Origin: Enterococcus quebecensis
GTDB taxonomy: Bacteria > Bacillota > Bacilli > Lactobacillales > Enterococcaceae
Reading direction: 5' to 3'
Assembly (NCBI RefSeq): GCF_001730365.1
Contig: NZ_MIKB01000014.1
Coordinates: forward strand, 62,001 to 126,000
DNA: 64,000 bases
Position numbers and translations under genes: made by a program. Of the stretch, positions 7,732-17,604 are shown piece by piece. The notes under the pieces are model-generated. The model made no database searches, was not told the DNA's origin, and worked only from the letters and a program-made list of their open reading frames with translations. How positions within the stretch are numbered: the first letter of the stretch is position 1; each line of letters starts with the position of its first letter.

Positions 7732-10700
7732 CTACGTTTCGGCAACAATCGCGCCGCCTTCTTTGACTTCTTCTAAACGAACAGAAACAATCTTCGATAC
7801 ACCCGATTCCTGCATCGTCACACCATACAACACATCAGCGGCTTCCATCGTTCCTTTACGGTGAGTCACCACAATAAATTGCGTATCATCTTCAAATTCA
7901 CTTAAATAATGACCAAAACGAGAAACGTTGGCATCATCTAATGCTGCTTCAACTTCATCCAAGACACAGAATGGCACAGGTCTAACACGGATAATAGAGA
8001 ATAATAACGCGATCGCTGTTAAAGCACGCTCACCACCAGAAAGTAAGCTTAGGTTTTGTAATTTTTTGCCAGGAGGTTGTGCTTCGATTTCTACCCCAGT
8101 ATTTAATAAATCTTCTGGATTGGTTAAAATCAATTCCGCACGACCGCCACCGAACATATTTGGAAATACAACTTTAAACTGGGCACGGATCGCTTCAAAG
8201 ACTTCGCTAAAGCGTGCTTTGACTTCTTCATCCATTTCCCCCATCGTTTCAAATAACTGCTCTTTGGCATCTAGTAAGTCATCACGTTGAGAGACTAAAA
8301 ACTCATGGCGTTCATTGACTTGCTCGAACTGTTCAATAGCATTTAAATTGACTGGACCTAAGCGTTCGATTTCACGTTTTAGGCGTTTCACTTCAATTTT
8401 GGCTTGCTCTTTGTCGATCGTCAATTGATAATCTTCGTTCGCACGTTCAAAGGTCAAACTGTATTCTTCTTGTAGATATTGTAAGGAATTATCCAGCTTA
8501 ATTTCTGAACGGTTTTTCTCAACTTCGATTTTGGTTTGTTCGGTCAATAAATGTTGTTGCTGTTTATTTTCTTCTGCTAAACCTGTATCGATTTGATCGA
8601 CTTGTTCTTGCAATTGTTGGCGAGCGGCTTTCGCTTCTTGAATACTGGTTTGCAATTGCTCTTTTTTCTCCGCTAGTTGTTCTAACTGAACCCCTAAACT
8701 TTCTTCTGTTACTTGATGATCTGTTGAGTTGTCATTCAATTGTTGTAATTGTTGACGTAAGGCTGTTTCTCTAGCCAAGAATTCATCTAATTGCGTTTGT
8801 CTTTCTGCTGTTTGTTCTGTTAAATGTGCTAACTGCTCTGCCACAACGGCTTGATCTGCTTGTATTTGGTTGAAACGCTCAAACGCTTCTGCCCGTAAGG
8901 TTTCCATTTGGCTCGCTTCTTGATCCACTTGCTTCATTTCTTGATCTAAGCGATCTTTGGTTTGATTAAGCTCTTGTTGTTGTTCTGTCAGTTCTTCTTT
9001 TCTAGCTTGATATTCTGTTAAAAATTGATGCAATTCACGAGCTTCAAATTCAAACAGACGTTTTTCTTTGGTTAAACGAGTAATCGCTTCTTCTTGATTC
9101 GTCAGTTTATTTTGCAACTCTTGTTGTTTCAAACGGCTTGTTTCGCCAGTTGAACGCAATTGCTCTAATTTTTCGTTAAGTTCTTTGACTTCATCCGTCA
9201 GCTGTTGAACTTCTTTTTCGTTGACTGTTAATTGTTTTTCAAGTCGTTCCATTTGTTCAGTCAGCGTTTGAAGTTCTTGGGTTTGAGAAAACAGGCTGCC
9301 TTGATTGCCTCGTTTATTGGCACCACCCGTCATAGAACCACCCGAGTTCATTACATCTCCATCTAAAGAAACAACTCGGTATTGATAGTTCACGGCTTTT
9401 GCTAATTGATTGGCGCTTTCTAATGTTTCTGCTAACAACGTCACACCTAAAAGGTTTTGGATAACATTGCTCACATCATCAGAAAAATGGACTAACTCAC
9501 TAGCAATCCCTAGAAATCCTTGGATATTTTGGACCCGATCACGAACAGCACTTGAAACATTTCTAGGTTTGATTGTTGTCAATGGTAGAAATGTTGCTCG
9601 ACCACTATGCTGTTGTTTTAAGAACGTAATCCCAGCACGACCGTCTTTTTCCGTTTCTACAACCACATGTTGAGCAGCTCCGCCTAAAGCTGTTTCAATG
9701 GCTAACGTATATTCCTTAGGTACATCAATCAACTCTGCAACTGCCCCAACAACGCCAGTTAATTGGTCTTTATGTTTTAAAACCGCACGAACTCCTTGAT
9801 AAAATCCAGAGTAATTCTCTTGGATTTCCTGTAAGCTTTTTTGACGTGCTTTAGCTTGTTGGACTTGGTTCATGGATTGATACATGTTTTTCTGTTTTAC
9901 AGCCAATTGTCCTTGCTTTTGATCCAGCTGATTCTTGAATTGTGTATATTGTTCTCTCTGTTCTACTAATGACTGATCTGATGCAGATAACTTTTCTTCT
10001 AATTGTTCTTTTTCAACTAAGGCATCTGTCATTTGTTTCTCTAAAGCTTCGTGTTTTTGGATAGATTGTTGATTTTTAGCTGTTTCTTGTTGATACTGAC
10101 GTTCTAAATATTTTAGATCGTTCGTTGTATTGGCTTGTTCTTGCATCACTTCAACATATTGGCTGCGTAACTCTTCCAATAATTCTTTTGAAGATTTGCT
10201 ATACTTTTCAACTTCTATTTCTGAGGATTTAATTGCTTCAACTAGTGATTCACGTTGGGCTTTTTTCTCAGTAACTTTTGCTTGTAAGTCTTGGACTTCT
10301 TCACGATAGCGCGTGATTTTCTCCGCATTTTCTTCTAGTGATTGTTGATACTCACTAGTTGTCTGCATCGTGTGTTTTGAACGTTCAACTAAGACATCTT
10401 TTTGTCCTTCAGTTTGTTTTAACGCCTCTGTAATTTGTAGAAGCTGTTGTTGTTCTGTTTCGATTTGTTCATCTAATTTATTACGTTTGCCCCGCAGTTG
10501 GAACAACTCATCTTCTGAATGACGAATCTTTTTGCTAGCTGTCTGCAACTTTTCTTCAATCGTCGCAAGTTCAGCTGTTTTGATTTCCCAGATTTCTTTT
10601 GCCGCTTCAATTTCAGTTGCTGTCAAACTAACATCGATTTCGGTCAATGTCTCTTTTAGTTTCAAAAAAGTTTTAGCCGCTTCACTTTGTGCAGCAAGAG

Positions 10701-11310
10701 GCGTCAATTGATCTTCTAGCTCATAGATGATATCTTGCACACGACTTAAGTTATCTTCTGTTTCAAAGAGTTTTTGCTCGGCTTTTTTCTTACGTTGTTT
10801 GTACTTCAATACTCCAGCAGCTTCTTCAAAAATACCGCGACGATCTTCTGGCTTACTATTGAAAATCGCTTCGACTTTCCCCTGAGATATAATCGAGAAG
10901 GATTCTTTTCCTAAACCAGAATCCATAAATAAATCATGGATATCTTTCAAACGGCAGGCTTGTTTATTGATATAAAAATCACTTTCACCTGTTCTGCGGT
11001 ATCGGCGTGTGACACTGATATCGGTAAAATCTAGTGGTAAAAAATGATCACTATTGTCTAATACAACCGTTACTTCGGCAATATTCAACGCTTTGCGACC
11101 TTCAGAACCAGCGAAAATAATATCCGGCATTTTGCCTCCGCGAAGACTTTTAGCCGACTGCTCGCCTAAAACCCAACGAATCGCTTCAGTGATATTACTT
11201 TTCCCGCTGCCATTAGGTCCGACAACAGCCGTAACACCATTTTCAAAATCTATAACGGTTCGATCCGCAAAGGATTTAAATCCTGCGATCTCAATTCGTT
11301 TCAAATACAC
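7732..11310 (-). CDS. smc: Chromosome segregation ATPase SMC
   Basis: The core subunit of the SMC-ScpAB condensin, which organises and separates sister chromosomes. About 1192 residues, the normal size. In order: N-terminal head with Walker A GPNGSGKSN (residues ~31-39), long coiled coil, hinge near residues 505-680 (GVVGAVAELI, then SGGSMTGG), second coiled coil rich in Glu/Gln, and C-terminal head with signature LSGGERALTAIALLF and Walker B FCVLDEVEAALDD. An ATG exists at 11331, but GTG 11310 follows AAGGAG at 11322-11327 (11-nt gap) and gives the usual (M)YLKRIEIAGFKSF start, so it is preferred. The rnc-smc order is conserved in Firmicutes. Confidence 0.96.
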   Translation of the reverse strand: MYLKRIEIAGFKSFADRTVIDFENGVTAVVGPNGSGKSNITEAIRWVLGEQSAKSLRGGKMPDIIFAGSEGRKALNIAEVTVVLDNSDHFLPLDFTDISVTRRYRRTGESDFYINKQACRLKDIHDLFMDSGLGKESFSIISQGKVEAIFNSKPEDRRGIFEEAAGVLKYKQRKKKAEQKLFETEDNLSRVQDIIYELEDQLTPLAAQSEAAKTFLKLKETLTEIDVSLTATEIEAAKEIWEIKTAELATIEEKLQTASKKIRHSEDELFQLRGKRNKLDEQIETEQQQLLQITEALKQTEGQKDVLVERSKHTMQTTSEYQQSLEENAEKITRYREEVQDLQAKVTEKKAQRESLVEAIKSSEIEVEKYSKSSKELLEELRSQYVEVMQEQANTTNDLKYLERQYQQETAKNQQSIQKHEALEKQMTDALVEKEQLEEKLSASDQSLVEQREQYTQFKNQLDQKQGQLAVKQKNMYQSMNQVQQAKARQKSLQEIQENYSGFYQGVRAVLKHKDQLTGVVGAVAELIDVPKEYTLAIETALGGAAQHVVVETEKDGRAGITFLKQQHSGRATFLPLTTIKPRNVSSAVRDRVQNIQGFLGIASELVHFSDDVSNVIQNLLGVTLLAETLESANQLAKAVNYQYRVVSLDGDVMNSGGSMTGGANKRGNQGSLFSQTQELQTLTEQMERLEKQLTVNEKEVQQLTDEVKELNEKLEQLRSTGETSRLKQQELQNKLTNQEEAITRLTKEKRLFEFEARELHQFLTEYQARKEELTEQQQELNQTKDRLDQEMKQVDQEASQMETLRAEAFERFNQIQADQAVVAEQLAHLTEQTAERQTQLDEFLARETALRQQLQQLNDNSTDHQVTEESLGVQLEQLAEKKEQLQTSIQEAKAARQQLQEQVDQIDTGLAEENKQQQHLLTEQTKIEVEKNRSEIKLDNSLQYLQEEYSLTFERANEDYQLTIDKEQAKIEVKRLKREIERLGPVNLNAIEQFEQVNERHEFLVSQRDDLLDAKEQLFETMGEMDEEVKARFSEVFEAIRAQFKVVFPNMFGGGRAELILTNPEDLLNTGVEIEAQPPGKKLQNLSLLSGGERALTAIALLFSIIRVRPVPFCVLDEVEAALDDANVSRFGHYLSEFEDDTQFIVVTHRKGTMEAADVLYGVTMQESGVSKIVSVRLEEVKEGGAIVAET

Positions 11311-11333
11311 GAATAAAACGGCTCCTTCCAAGC

Positions 11334-12026
11334 TTACTCAGGATTTTGTTTCAACGCCTTTTCAGCCGCATCCTGTTCTGCTAATTTCTTTGACTTACCT
11401 TGTCCTGTTCCGATCATTTTTTCATTGACATAAACTTCAACAAAAAATATCCGATCATGAGCAGGACCTTCTTCATTGACTAAACGATACTCAATAGTAA
11501 CGTCCCCTTGACGTTGCAAGACTTCTTGTAAATGTGTTTTGTGATCCATCTCATGTGAAAAAGCACCGGCATCGATTTTAGGAAAAATGACTTCTCCAAT
11601 AAATTTCTTGACTGCATCTACCTTTTGATCCAAGAATAAAGCACCCAAAAATGCTTCGAATAAATCACATAGCAATGCTGGACGTCCCCGTCCGCCAGAA
11701 TTTTCTTCTCCTTTACCAAGAAGAATATATTGGTCAAAATGGCATTCTTTCGCAAATTTAGATAAACTATCTTCACGTACGATTGCTGCACGCATTTTAG
11801 TTAGTTTACCTTCTGGCATCTCTGGAAATTGTTTATACAGATATTGAGAAACCAATAATTCTAAGACGGCATCTCCTAAAAATTCCAATCGTTCATTGTC
11901 AGATAGTTTTAAATAGCGATGCTCATTCACATAGGATGAATGTGTAAAAGCCTGTTCTAATAGGTTGACATCATGGAAAACAATGCCGTAACGTTCTTTT
12001 AATTCGGTAGTTAACTGATTGTCCAT
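11334..12026 (-). CDS. rnc: Ribonuclease III
   Basis: A double-strand RNA endonuclease for rRNA maturation and for turnover of sRNA-mRNA duplexes. 230 residues: catalytic domain with signature [17 protein letters not shown] (Glu and Asp metal ligands), second acidic site [13 protein letters not shown], then a C-terminal double-strand RNA-binding domain ([13 protein letters not shown] ... [18 protein letters not shown]). First gene of the leftward rnc-smc-HAD-ftsY operon, with TATAAT at 12064-12069. An enzyme of this class would be expected to cut toxin-antitoxin RNA duplexes such as the predicted one at 5.1-5.3 kb; that link is inference. Confidence 0.97.
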   Translation of the reverse strand: MDNQLTTELKERYGIVFHDVNLLEQAFTHSSYVNEHRYLKLSDNERLEFLGDAVLELLVSQYLYKQFPEMPEGKLTKMRAAIVREDSLSKFAKECHFDQYILLGKGEENSGGRGRPALLCDLFEAFLGALFLDQKVDAVKKFIGEVIFPKIDAGAFSHEMDHKTHLQEVLQRQGDVTIEYRLVNEEGPAHDRIFFVEVYVNEKMIGTGQGKSKKLAEQDAAEKALKQNPE

Positions 12027-12063
12027 TTGCTACATTCCTTTAAATTTATTTACAACCTTCTCT

Positions 12064-12069
12064 ATTATA
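12064..12069 (-). promoter_or_regulatory. -10 box of the rnc operon
   Basis: TATAAT on the minus strand, 38 bp upstream of the rnc ATG. The -35 region is AT-rich without a clear hexamer. The rest of the 323-bp gap to ndk holds only the ndk terminator. Confidence 0.5.
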
Positions 12070-12261
12070 CTTTTTTTTGAAACATTTTTAAATGGTTAGG
12101 ACGGGAATTACCCCAAATTAGCTAGCGGATTCATCATTTTGGCATGATTTCCTCATTATCTTTACTGATAGTATGAGACTTTCTGTCATAAACTAAGAAA
12201 ATTGTAGATTTTTCTTATGAGAAACTATCTTGTTAATCTAGTTTTTTACTTAGTAATAAAT

Positions 12262-12342
12262 AAAAAAAGCGCTTAAGATAATCAGCGCCAAGAAAGAAAC
12301 AACTCTCTTTGGTGCGCTAATAAAATCTCAATACGCTTTTTA
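12262..12342 (-). terminator. Branched hairpin terminator of ndk
   Basis: An inner stem (AGCGC-CAAGA with TCTTTG-GTGCGCT) sits inside outer pairing of AAAAAGCG with CGCTTTTT. A T7 tract follows on the minus strand. It directly follows the ndk stop. Confidence 0.75.
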
Positions 12343-12349
12343 TTTATTT

Positions 12350-12751
12350 TTATTCGTTGAAAAACCGTTTAATTTCTGTGAGTGCAGCTTCTGGCGAATC
12401 TGAGGCATGGATAACATTTTGGTAACTATTAGCACCATAATCCCCACGAATCGTTCCTGGTTCGGCTTGTAAGCAATTTGTTGCACCGATCATCTTCCTT
12501 ACCGTTTTGATGACCTCAGTCCCTTCTAAGACCAAATAAACAACTTCTGATGACGTCATATAGGTCATCATCTCTTCAAAGAAATCGAATTGTTTAACAT
12601 GAGCGTAATGTTCCTCTGCTAATTCCCGAGACATCTTAGCCACTTTTAATTTTGCAAGTGTCATTTGTTTTCTTTCGAATCGTTGAAGGATTTCTCCGAC
12701 TAATTTACGTTTGACGCCGTCCGGTTTGATAATAACTAGTGTTTGCTCCAT
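12350..12751 (-). CDS. ndk: Nucleoside diphosphate kinase
   Basis: Transfers the gamma-phosphate between nucleoside tri- and diphosphates by way of a phosphohistidine, balancing NTP and dNTP pools. 133 residues. It begins EQTLVIIKPDGVKR, the family start, with the substrate loop MIGATNCLQAEPGTIRGDYG and the active-site His in NVIHASDSPEAA. A good AGGAGA ribosome site precedes the ATG. It is monocistronic: own terminator downstream and a separate opp terminator upstream. The family is usually ~140-150 residues, so this is a slightly short but complete form. Confidence 0.96.
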   Translation of the reverse strand: MEQTLVIIKPDGVKRKLVGEILQRFERKQMTLAKLKVAKMSRELAEEHYAHVKQFDFFEEMMTYMTSSEVVYLVLEGTEVIKTVRKMIGATNCLQAEPGTIRGDYGANSYQNVIHASDSPEAALTEIKRFFNE

Positions 12752-12910
12752 TTAATCTCTCCTTGTTTTCATTTATTAAAAACGCAGAATTGAAAGCGCT
12801 TAACAAAGAGGTTATCATTCTTAACAATCCCTGTCTAGTGTACAAGTGACAAAAAAAGTTTCTGCTTTGTCATTACTGGATACAATGGTACATCAATGAT
12901 AAACAAAAAC

Positions 12911-12953
12911 AGAGGTTGGGACAAAAGTGCTTTTCACTTTTGTCTCACCCTCT
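12911..12953 (-). terminator. Terminator of the opp operon
   Basis: AGAGGTTGGGACAAAAGTG pairs with CACTTTTGTCTCACCCTCT over a 5-nt loop, immediately after oppA. This GGTTGGGACAAAAG hairpin type is, in my recollection, common in enterococci. Confidence 0.85.
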
Positions 12954-12971
12954 GCTCTTCAAATGATCGAA

Positions 12972-14747
12972 TTAACGTTTTTCAGCTGTTAATTCAACAT
13001 CATAGAAATCGCTAGTTTCTTCATAGTTCCAAGTAAATGATTTCACACGCTCGTTAACTGGCATGATTTGATTACGGTATAATGTTGGAATAACTGGCGC
13101 TTCTTCAAACATATACTTTTGCCACGCATCGTATGCTTCTTTACGTTTTGTATCGTCGAAAGATGCTTTTGAATCGATGTCTTTCAACAGCTTATCATTT
13201 TCTTCAGAAGCAAAACGAGAGTAGTTGAATGCTGCGTTACGGCTATATAACCCTCCAGGAGATGGTGCACTGTTTACACCCCAAGCCGCTTGGAAAACAT
13301 CAACTTCTGGATCATCATTTTTAATTTTATCGTAGAATGCTTGGAAATCAATCAAACGGCCAGTTGCTAATTTAACATCTAAGCCAATTTCTTTCCATTG
13401 TTGTAGATAGTAATCTGCTAATGGTTGCGCTGTTTCTCCCCCTGCCATTGAAGCAAAGTTAATTGTTAGCTTTTCACCCTTAGGATTTTCTCTCAAACCA
13501 TCGCCATCTGTATCTTTATAGCCAGCATCATCTAAAATTTTCTTCGCTTTATCTAAATCATATTGATACCCTTTTACATCAGTATCATGTAATGTTTTAA
13601 AGATTGGTGGAATCAACGTTGTTGCTCCAGAACGTAAGCCGTTATAGAATTTTTGACCGATTGCATCGTTATCCATCGCATAGCCCATTGCTTGACGTAA
13701 TTTTACATCCGCCATTTTTGCGTTTGGATTCATAACAACTTCGCCTTTTTCTTTGTCATACGTTCCTAGTTTGAACCCAATATATGTGTAGGCTAATTCT
13801 TCACGACCTAACATTTGGTACCCTTCTAAATCTTTATAAGTTGGGTAGTTATCTGTTGGCATTGAGTAAACCATGTCATATTTTTTAGCTTTCACCGCTT
13901 CAACAATTGAAGCTGTTGGTACGTTTGTAAATACGATCTTATCTAATTTAGGTTTCCCTTTATAGTAGTGTTCATTTGGTAGATATTCTACTGACTCTCC
14001 TGTTACAATCTTGCTCATGTAGTAAGGGCCAAATGTTACAGGATTTTTGCGAACAGCTTCGCTCGCTTGTTGATCCTTGATTGGAATGTCCTTAAAGACA
14101 TGCTTTGGCATTGCGTTAGTGTACACACCACCACTTAATTGAAGCATCCCTGGATTCATTTCTTTGTAAGTCACTTCAATCGTTTGATCGTCTACTTTTT
14201 TAATTCCTGAAATAGTATCAGCTTTACCAGCATGATACTCATCCATGCCTACTACATTCATAAAGTCATCGTCATAACGAATCCCTGTGTAATCTTTATT
14301 TCCAATTACTTCATAAGGGTAACTCAAATCATCTGCAGTTACTGGTTGACCGTCTGACCATTTGATATCTTTTTTCAGTTTAATTGTCGCTTTCTTAGCA
14401 TCGACATCTAAATCTAAGGTTGCAACACCTTCACCTGTAATCACGAAGTCATCATCATAAGAGAATAATCCTTCATGAGAGGGTTTCATATAGTAATTGT
14501 CATATGCATCTTCATAATAGACTTCTGAAAACAATCCTTTAAATTGAGTATCAGACGCAACAGCTACATCCAACGTCCCGCCTTTGATAGCTTCTTTATC
14601 ATTTTTGACCTTCATTGTAAATTTACTGATATCTTCTGTTTTTACATTCTTGTTATCAGAACCCGACTTCTTGCCTCCGCATGCGGCTAATGTTACTGCC
14701 ATCACTGCTGTTAATGTAATTAAACCCAAAAGTTTCTTGTTTTTCAC
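12972..14747 (-). CDS. oppA: Oligopeptide ABC transporter, substrate-binding lipoprotein
   Basis: Captures oligopeptides outside the cell for import by OppBCDF. 591 residues, class 5 solute-binding family. The lipoprotein signal is clear: a short basic start, a hydrophobic stretch and the lipobox LAAC at residues 20-23, so Cys23 would be lipidated. After a Lys/Ser/Asn-rich tether comes the family core (WSDGQPVTADDLSYPYE, FGPYYMSKIV, LRQAMGYAMD, LDKAKKILDDAGYKDTDGDG). Last gene of oppDFBCA, the same order as the well-known Lactococcus lactis operon. The class also binds signalling peptides in enterococci; whether this copy does cannot be seen. Confidence 0.95.
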   Translation of the reverse strand: MKNKKLLGLITLTAVMAVTLAACGGKKSGSDNKNVKTEDISKFTMKVKNDKEAIKGGTLDVAVASDTQFKGLFSEVYYEDAYDNYYMKPSHEGLFSYDDDFVITGEGVATLDLDVDAKKATIKLKKDIKWSDGQPVTADDLSYPYEVIGNKDYTGIRYDDDFMNVVGMDEYHAGKADTISGIKKVDDQTIEVTYKEMNPGMLQLSGGVYTNAMPKHVFKDIPIKDQQASEAVRKNPVTFGPYYMSKIVTGESVEYLPNEHYYKGKPKLDKIVFTNVPTASIVEAVKAKKYDMVYSMPTDNYPTYKDLEGYQMLGREELAYTYIGFKLGTYDKEKGEVVMNPNAKMADVKLRQAMGYAMDNDAIGQKFYNGLRSGATTLIPPIFKTLHDTDVKGYQYDLDKAKKILDDAGYKDTDGDGLRENPKGEKLTINFASMAGGETAQPLADYYLQQWKEIGLDVKLATGRLIDFQAFYDKIKNDDPEVDVFQAAWGVNSAPSPGGLYSRNAAFNYSRFASEENDKLLKDIDSKASFDDTKRKEAYDAWQKYMFEEAPVIPTLYRNQIMPVNERVKSFTWNYEETSDFYDVELTAEKR

Positions 14748-14764
14748 ACTTCTTCCTCCTCGTC

Positions 14765-15667
14765 TTAACCTAAACGTTGTCTTGCATCTGCTGAACGCTT
14801 AAACGCTTGGCCAATATAATTTATACATAACATCATTACTAAAATCAGTACTGATGCAGGTACCCAGATCCATGTTTTATTTGCTAAAACATCGCCATTA
14901 CTAGCATATCCGATCAATGTTCCAAGACTTGGTACATTTGTCGGCAAACCAAATCCTAAGAACGTTAACGTTGTTTCGATCCCGATATTTGCCGCAAAGT
15001 TGATCGTTAAATTCGTAATGATCAATGAACTTAAATTTGGCATAATTTCTCGAAACATGATTTTAAAATCGCTTGTTCCTAACGTTTTTGAGGCACTCAC
15101 ATAGTCTCTTCTTGCTTCTGATAGTGTTTTACTTCGAAATAGTCGAGCTTTGGCAACCCAGTAAAACGCACTCATGATCCAAACGAAAGACCAAACATTA
15201 TAATTAGGAATGATTGTTACAAACACAATGATGATCATCATAATCGGCAAGATCATGATAAAGTCAACCACACGCATCACTGCATTATCAAACATTCCGC
15301 CATAATATCCTGAAATAATTCCGATACCTACACCGATAATCGATGTAAGAATCGTAATCGCAAAACCGATCACAACTGAATTACGAGCGCCAATGATCAA
15401 TTGGCCTAAAACATCACGGCCGCCTTCATCAGCTCCTAAAATAAAGTTTCCGCCAGGTTCTGCGTATTTATCTAAAATACTGACTGTCATTACTTTGTCT
15501 TGATCAGTCAATAATGCACCGATAAAAACAACCAACAGAATAGCAACTAACACTACAAGTGAAAAAATAGCTAATTTATCTTTTTTGAATTCTCTTCCGA
15601 TCATTCGAAATCCCATTGGAGGGATTGTTTCCGTTACGGTAACTGTATTTTCTTTATTTTTGTCCAT
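14765..15667 (-). CDS. oppC: Oligopeptide ABC transporter permease OppC
   Basis: Membrane permease that pairs with OppB. 300 residues: a cytosolic N-terminal tail, one membrane segment near residues 34-52, an extracellular segment, then about five segments. The EAA-type loop that contacts the ATPases is present (SEARRDYVSASKTLGTSDFK). The DPP-type N-terminal family region is visible at GADEGGRDVLGQLIIGARNS. It lies 17 bp before oppA and 30 bp after oppB, in the same leftward operon. Confidence 0.95.
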   Translation of the reverse strand: MDKNKENTVTVTETIPPMGFRMIGREFKKDKLAIFSLVVLVAILLVVFIGALLTDQDKVMTVSILDKYAEPGGNFILGADEGGRDVLGQLIIGARNSVVIGFAITILTSIIGVGIGIISGYYGGMFDNAVMRVVDFIMILPIMMIIIVFVTIIPNYNVWSFVWIMSAFYWVAKARLFRSKTLSEARRDYVSASKTLGTSDFKIMFREIMPNLSSLIITNLTINFAANIGIETTLTFLGFGLPTNVPSLGTLIGYASNGDVLANKTWIWVPASVLILVMMLCINYIGQAFKRSADARQRLG

Positions 15668-15697
15668 CTCGTTTCTTCCTCTCCTTAAATTGATTTT

Positions 15698-16660
15698 CTA
15701 TTGAACTCGAATTCTTGGATCTACAATACTCATCACAATATCTGACACCAGATTCCCAATGAGTGTTGCAACTCCTAAAATCAATACTAAGGCCGTGATT
15801 ACTGCGTAATCTCGTTGTCCGATGGAGTCGATAAATAATTTACCAATACCTGGGTAACCAAAGATTTTTTCAATAACCACCGAGCCGCTGATCAAAGCGG
15901 TAATTTCGTAACTTAGTTGAGAAACGATTGGTAAAGAAGCATTTCTGAAAATATGTCTTGTATATACTTTATTTGTCGGCACGCCCTTTGAACGAGCAGT
16001 CCGTACATAATCCAACGACTGAGAATCAATAACCTCATTACGTAAATATTGAATCGTAATTGCTGTTCCAAGTAAGGCTTGGGAAAGCGCTGGTAAAATC
16101 AAATGATAAAACCGATCCCAAATATATGCGCCTGTCCCCGGCTCAACACCACTGGAAACTGAACCCGTTGTTGGGAACCAATCTAAACGATACCCAAAAA
16201 TAAATAGCATAACTAATGCAAAAATAAATGGCGGCACCGCAAAGCTGAAAAAGTTATACACCACTACAAATTTATCTAAGATAGAATTTTGATAACGTCC
16301 AGATAAAACACCTAATGGCAACGCAATTGCATACATGATCACAACGGTTACTAAAGACAGCAGGATCGTATTAACTGCGCGACTACCGATTAGCGTTGAA
16401 ACGGGTAGTTTGAAAATAAAACTTTCACCAAAATCCCCATGAAACACATTAACAATCCACCGCATGTATTGCGTTGTCCACGGATCGTTTAATCCAGCCG
16501 CTTCTCTCATCTTTTCAATAACAGCAGGATCTGTGTTTGGATTAATCAATCCAGTAAACGGATCACCCGGCATCATTTTAGCCAAGACAAAAATTAGTAC
16601 GCTTAAAATCAGAATTTGAGGAATCATAAAGAGTACACGTCGTAAAATCGTCTTCCACAT
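15698..16660 (-). CDS. oppB: Oligopeptide ABC transporter permease OppB
   Basis: Membrane permease, partner of OppC. 320 residues, six predicted membrane segments starting with residues 9-29 (FMIPQILILSVLIFVLAKMM). After the first segment comes the family motif PGDPF. An EAA-like loop is seen at DYVRTARSKGVPTNKVYTRH. The start codon touches the oppF stop region (1-nt overlap), so translation is probably coupled. The operon order D-F-B-C-A argues for a peptide transporter rather than a nickel or dipeptide paralogue, but substrate range is inferred from the family. Confidence 0.95.
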   Translation of the reverse strand: MWKTILRRVLFMIPQILILSVLIFVLAKMMPGDPFTGLINPNTDPAVIEKMREAAGLNDPWTTQYMRWIVNVFHGDFGESFIFKLPVSTLIGSRAVNTILLSLVTVVIMYAIALPLGVLSGRYQNSILDKFVVVYNFFSFAVPPFIFALVMLFIFGYRLDWFPTTGSVSSGVEPGTGAYIWDRFYHLILPALSQALLGTAITIQYLRNEVIDSQSLDYVRTARSKGVPTNKVYTRHIFRNASLPIVSQLSYEITALISGSVVIEKIFGYPGIGKLFIDSIGQRDYAVITALVLILGVATLIGNLVSDIVMSIVDPRIRVQ

Positions 16661-17604
16661 TAGTTTGCACCTCCATCTTTCAACGCTACTTGATGTGTTT
16701 CACTAATTTTGCGCAGATCGTACACACGCCCATTTTGATCGTAATAATCTTTTTGATGCTCAATATATTCTTTTTCTACTTTACGTCTCTCAGCCTTATG
16801 TTTTTCCCGATTAGCAACATCGATTTTAGGGATCGCTGACAATAAACGTTTGGTATAGATATGTTTAGGATCTGTGTAAATATCCTGACGTGTGCCAATC
16901 TCTACAAAACGCCCTTTGTACATAATCGCAATATTATCGCACATGTGTTTTACCACACCTAAGTCATGGGAAATGAATAAATAGCTCAAGCCATATTCTT
17001 CTTGAATATTTTTCATAAAGTTCAATACTTGCGCCTGAACAGATAAGTCTAACGCTGAAACTGGTTCATCAGCAATAATCAGTTTAGGACTAGTTGCTAC
17101 TGCTCGAGCTACACCTAAACGTTGACGCTGCCCACCTGAAAATTCATGAGGGTATTTATACAACGCATCTTCCGGCATTCCAACGATATCCAAAAGCCCT
17201 TTGACCTTTTTCTTTTCCTCTTGATCACTCAAGCGCTCAAAGTTGCGGATCGGCTCAGCAATAATATCCAATACTCGTTTTTTAGGATTTAAACTAGACA
17301 TTGAATCTTGGAAAATCATTTGGACATCTTTATTGTATTTCAACGCTTTACGATTATGATGTTTGGTTACATCTTTACCTTCATATAAAATACTACCGTT
17401 GGTAACTTTTTCCAGCCCGATAATCGCTTTCCCTGTGGTAGACTTCCCAGAACCAGATTCACCAACTAAACCGTATGTTTTTCCTTTTTCAATAATAAAA
17501 TCAACACCATCCACTGCCAACACATGATCAGTGACTCGATTGAAGAAACCACTACGGATAGGATAATGAACTTTCAAGTCTTTGATTTGAATAATTTCCG
17601 TCAT
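16660..17604 (-). CDS. oppF: Oligopeptide ABC transporter ATPase OppF
   Basis: One of two ATPases that power the permease. 314 residues: Walker A GESGSGKSTTGKAI, Q-loop MIFQDSMSSLNPKKRV, signature FSGGQRQRLGVARA, Walker B KLIIADEPVSALD and H-loop FISHDLGVVKHM. The C-terminal extension (residues ~240-314) begins with the oligopeptide-family region TDPKHIYTKRLLSAIPKI. A long basic and tyrosine-rich tail follows (EKEYIEHQKDYYDQNGRVYD), without the usual Cys cluster of OppD/F proteins. The gene shares a 1-nt junction with oppD and oppB. Confidence 0.95.
   Translation of the reverse strand: MTEIIQIKDLKVHYPIRSGFFNRVTDHVLAVDGVDFIIEKGKTYGLVGESGSGKSTTGKAIIGLEKVTNGSILYEGKDVTKHHNRKALKYNKDVQMIFQDSMSSLNPKKRVLDIIAEPIRNFERLSDQEEKKKVKGLLDIVGMPEDALYKYPHEFSGGQRQRLGVARAVATSPKLIIADEPVSALDLSVQAQVLNFMKNIQEEYGLSYLFISHDLGVVKHMCDNIAIMYKGRFVEIGTRQDIYTDPKHIYTKRLLSAIPKIDVANREKHKAERRKVEKEYIEHQKDYYDQNGRVYDLRKISETHQVALKDGGAN

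Noticed and set aside
12791-12804. cre-like TGAAAGCGCTTAAC upstream of ndk
   Set aside because: The core fits but the last two positions break the consensus, and ndk has no clear reason for catabolite control. Kept only as a weak possibility.
12840-12900. Possible small RNA or promoter between ndk and opp (TGACAAA/TTTGTCA hairpin, TACAAT)
   Set aside because: Short stem, poor -35, and no terminator belonging to it; not enough to call.
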